From contig JADZBH010000042.1 in NCBI GenBank assembly GCA_020852175.1, positions 1-64,000 of the forward strand: DNA of 64,000 nt. The letters run 5' to 3'. Both the position numbers and the translations under genes were made by a program. The notes under the pieces were generated by a model that saw only the letters and a list, made by a program, of their open reading frames with translations, had not been told where the DNA came from and did not search any database. This DNA comes from Bryobacterales bacterium (GTDB taxonomy: Bacteria; Acidobacteriota; Terriglobia; Bryobacterales; Bryobacteraceae). Positions 63,999 through 64,000 of this stretch are shown piece after piece (the stretch's first letter is position 1; each line of letters starts with the position of its first letter).

Positions 63999-64000
63999 GA

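Noticed and set aside
1-64000. CRISPR array, insertion sequence or prophage
   Set aside because: No regularly spaced repeats, transposase, integrase or phage structural genes were seen.

Overview
The window is a GC-rich chromosomal segment, most consistent with Acidobacteriota and probably the Bryobacterales/Solibacter branch. The evidence is the set of genes: two very long receptors with an N-terminal carboxypeptidase-regulatory-like domain and a TonB-dependent barrel, a PEP-CTERM protein, a beta-propeller hybrid histidine kinase, many secreted polysaccharide-active enzymes and a polar flagellar late operon. No phage, insertion sequence, CRISPR array or rRNA is visible. There is one tRNA gene (Pro, anticodon TGG). 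The taxonomic placement is inferred from gene families, not from a marker gene alignment.

Layout. 1-3.6 kb: a truncated secreted protein, a pentapeptide-repeat protein, and a coupled LolA-like/acyltransferase pair. 3.7-13.1 kb: an envelope locus with a nucleoside hydrolase overlapping a transpeptidase/SpoIID/HExxH fusion gene, facing an operon of a DUF1175 (NlpC/P60-like) protein, a thioester alpha-2-macroglobulin and a membrane protein. This resembles the enterobacterial yfa cluster. 13.2-17.8 kb: small membrane proteins, a repeat protein, miaB, a bifunctional-nuclease-domain protein. 17.8-25.7 kb: a LacI regulator, TonB-type receptor 1 and a GH9 glycosidase, i.e. a carbohydrate-use locus. 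25.9-27.5 kb: a methyltransferase with an in-frame TGA, followed by a nucleoside phosphorylase. 27.5-34.3 kb: heparinase II/III-type lyase and TonB-type receptor 2, divergent from a membrane-anchored putative regulator. 34.3-36.2 kb: tRNA-Pro with a degenerate upstream copy, and two secreted proteins. 36.4-39.5 kb: a GH28 enzyme, a truncated esterase-like remnant and a Y-family DNA polymerase cassette. 39.6-40.9 kb: a cytochrome c/copper monooxygenase-like protein. 41.2-44.3 kb: flgM, flgN-like, flgK, flgL. 44.3-64 kb: mostly housekeeping and envelope genes, including gyrA, a PPi-type phosphofructokinase, M48 protease, BON-LysM, DUF937, enolase-superfamily enzyme, hybrid kinase and glcD.

Most notable. 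(1) The methyltransferase at 25889-26620 contains an in-frame TGA exactly where arsenite-methyltransferase-like proteins carry a conserved Cys. The frame stays open and protein-like for 47 more codons, and a hairpin of the right size, distance and loop sequence for a bacterial SECIS follows. It is a strong selenoprotein candidate. (2) The envelope locus at 3.7-13.1 kb groups a macroglobulin, an NlpC/P60-like protein and a three-domain peptidoglycan enzyme fusion, and may form a periplasmic defence or wall-repair system. (3) A Y-polymerase/zinc-protein cassette lies beside a gene remnant and has a paired 11-bp-period upstream repeat.
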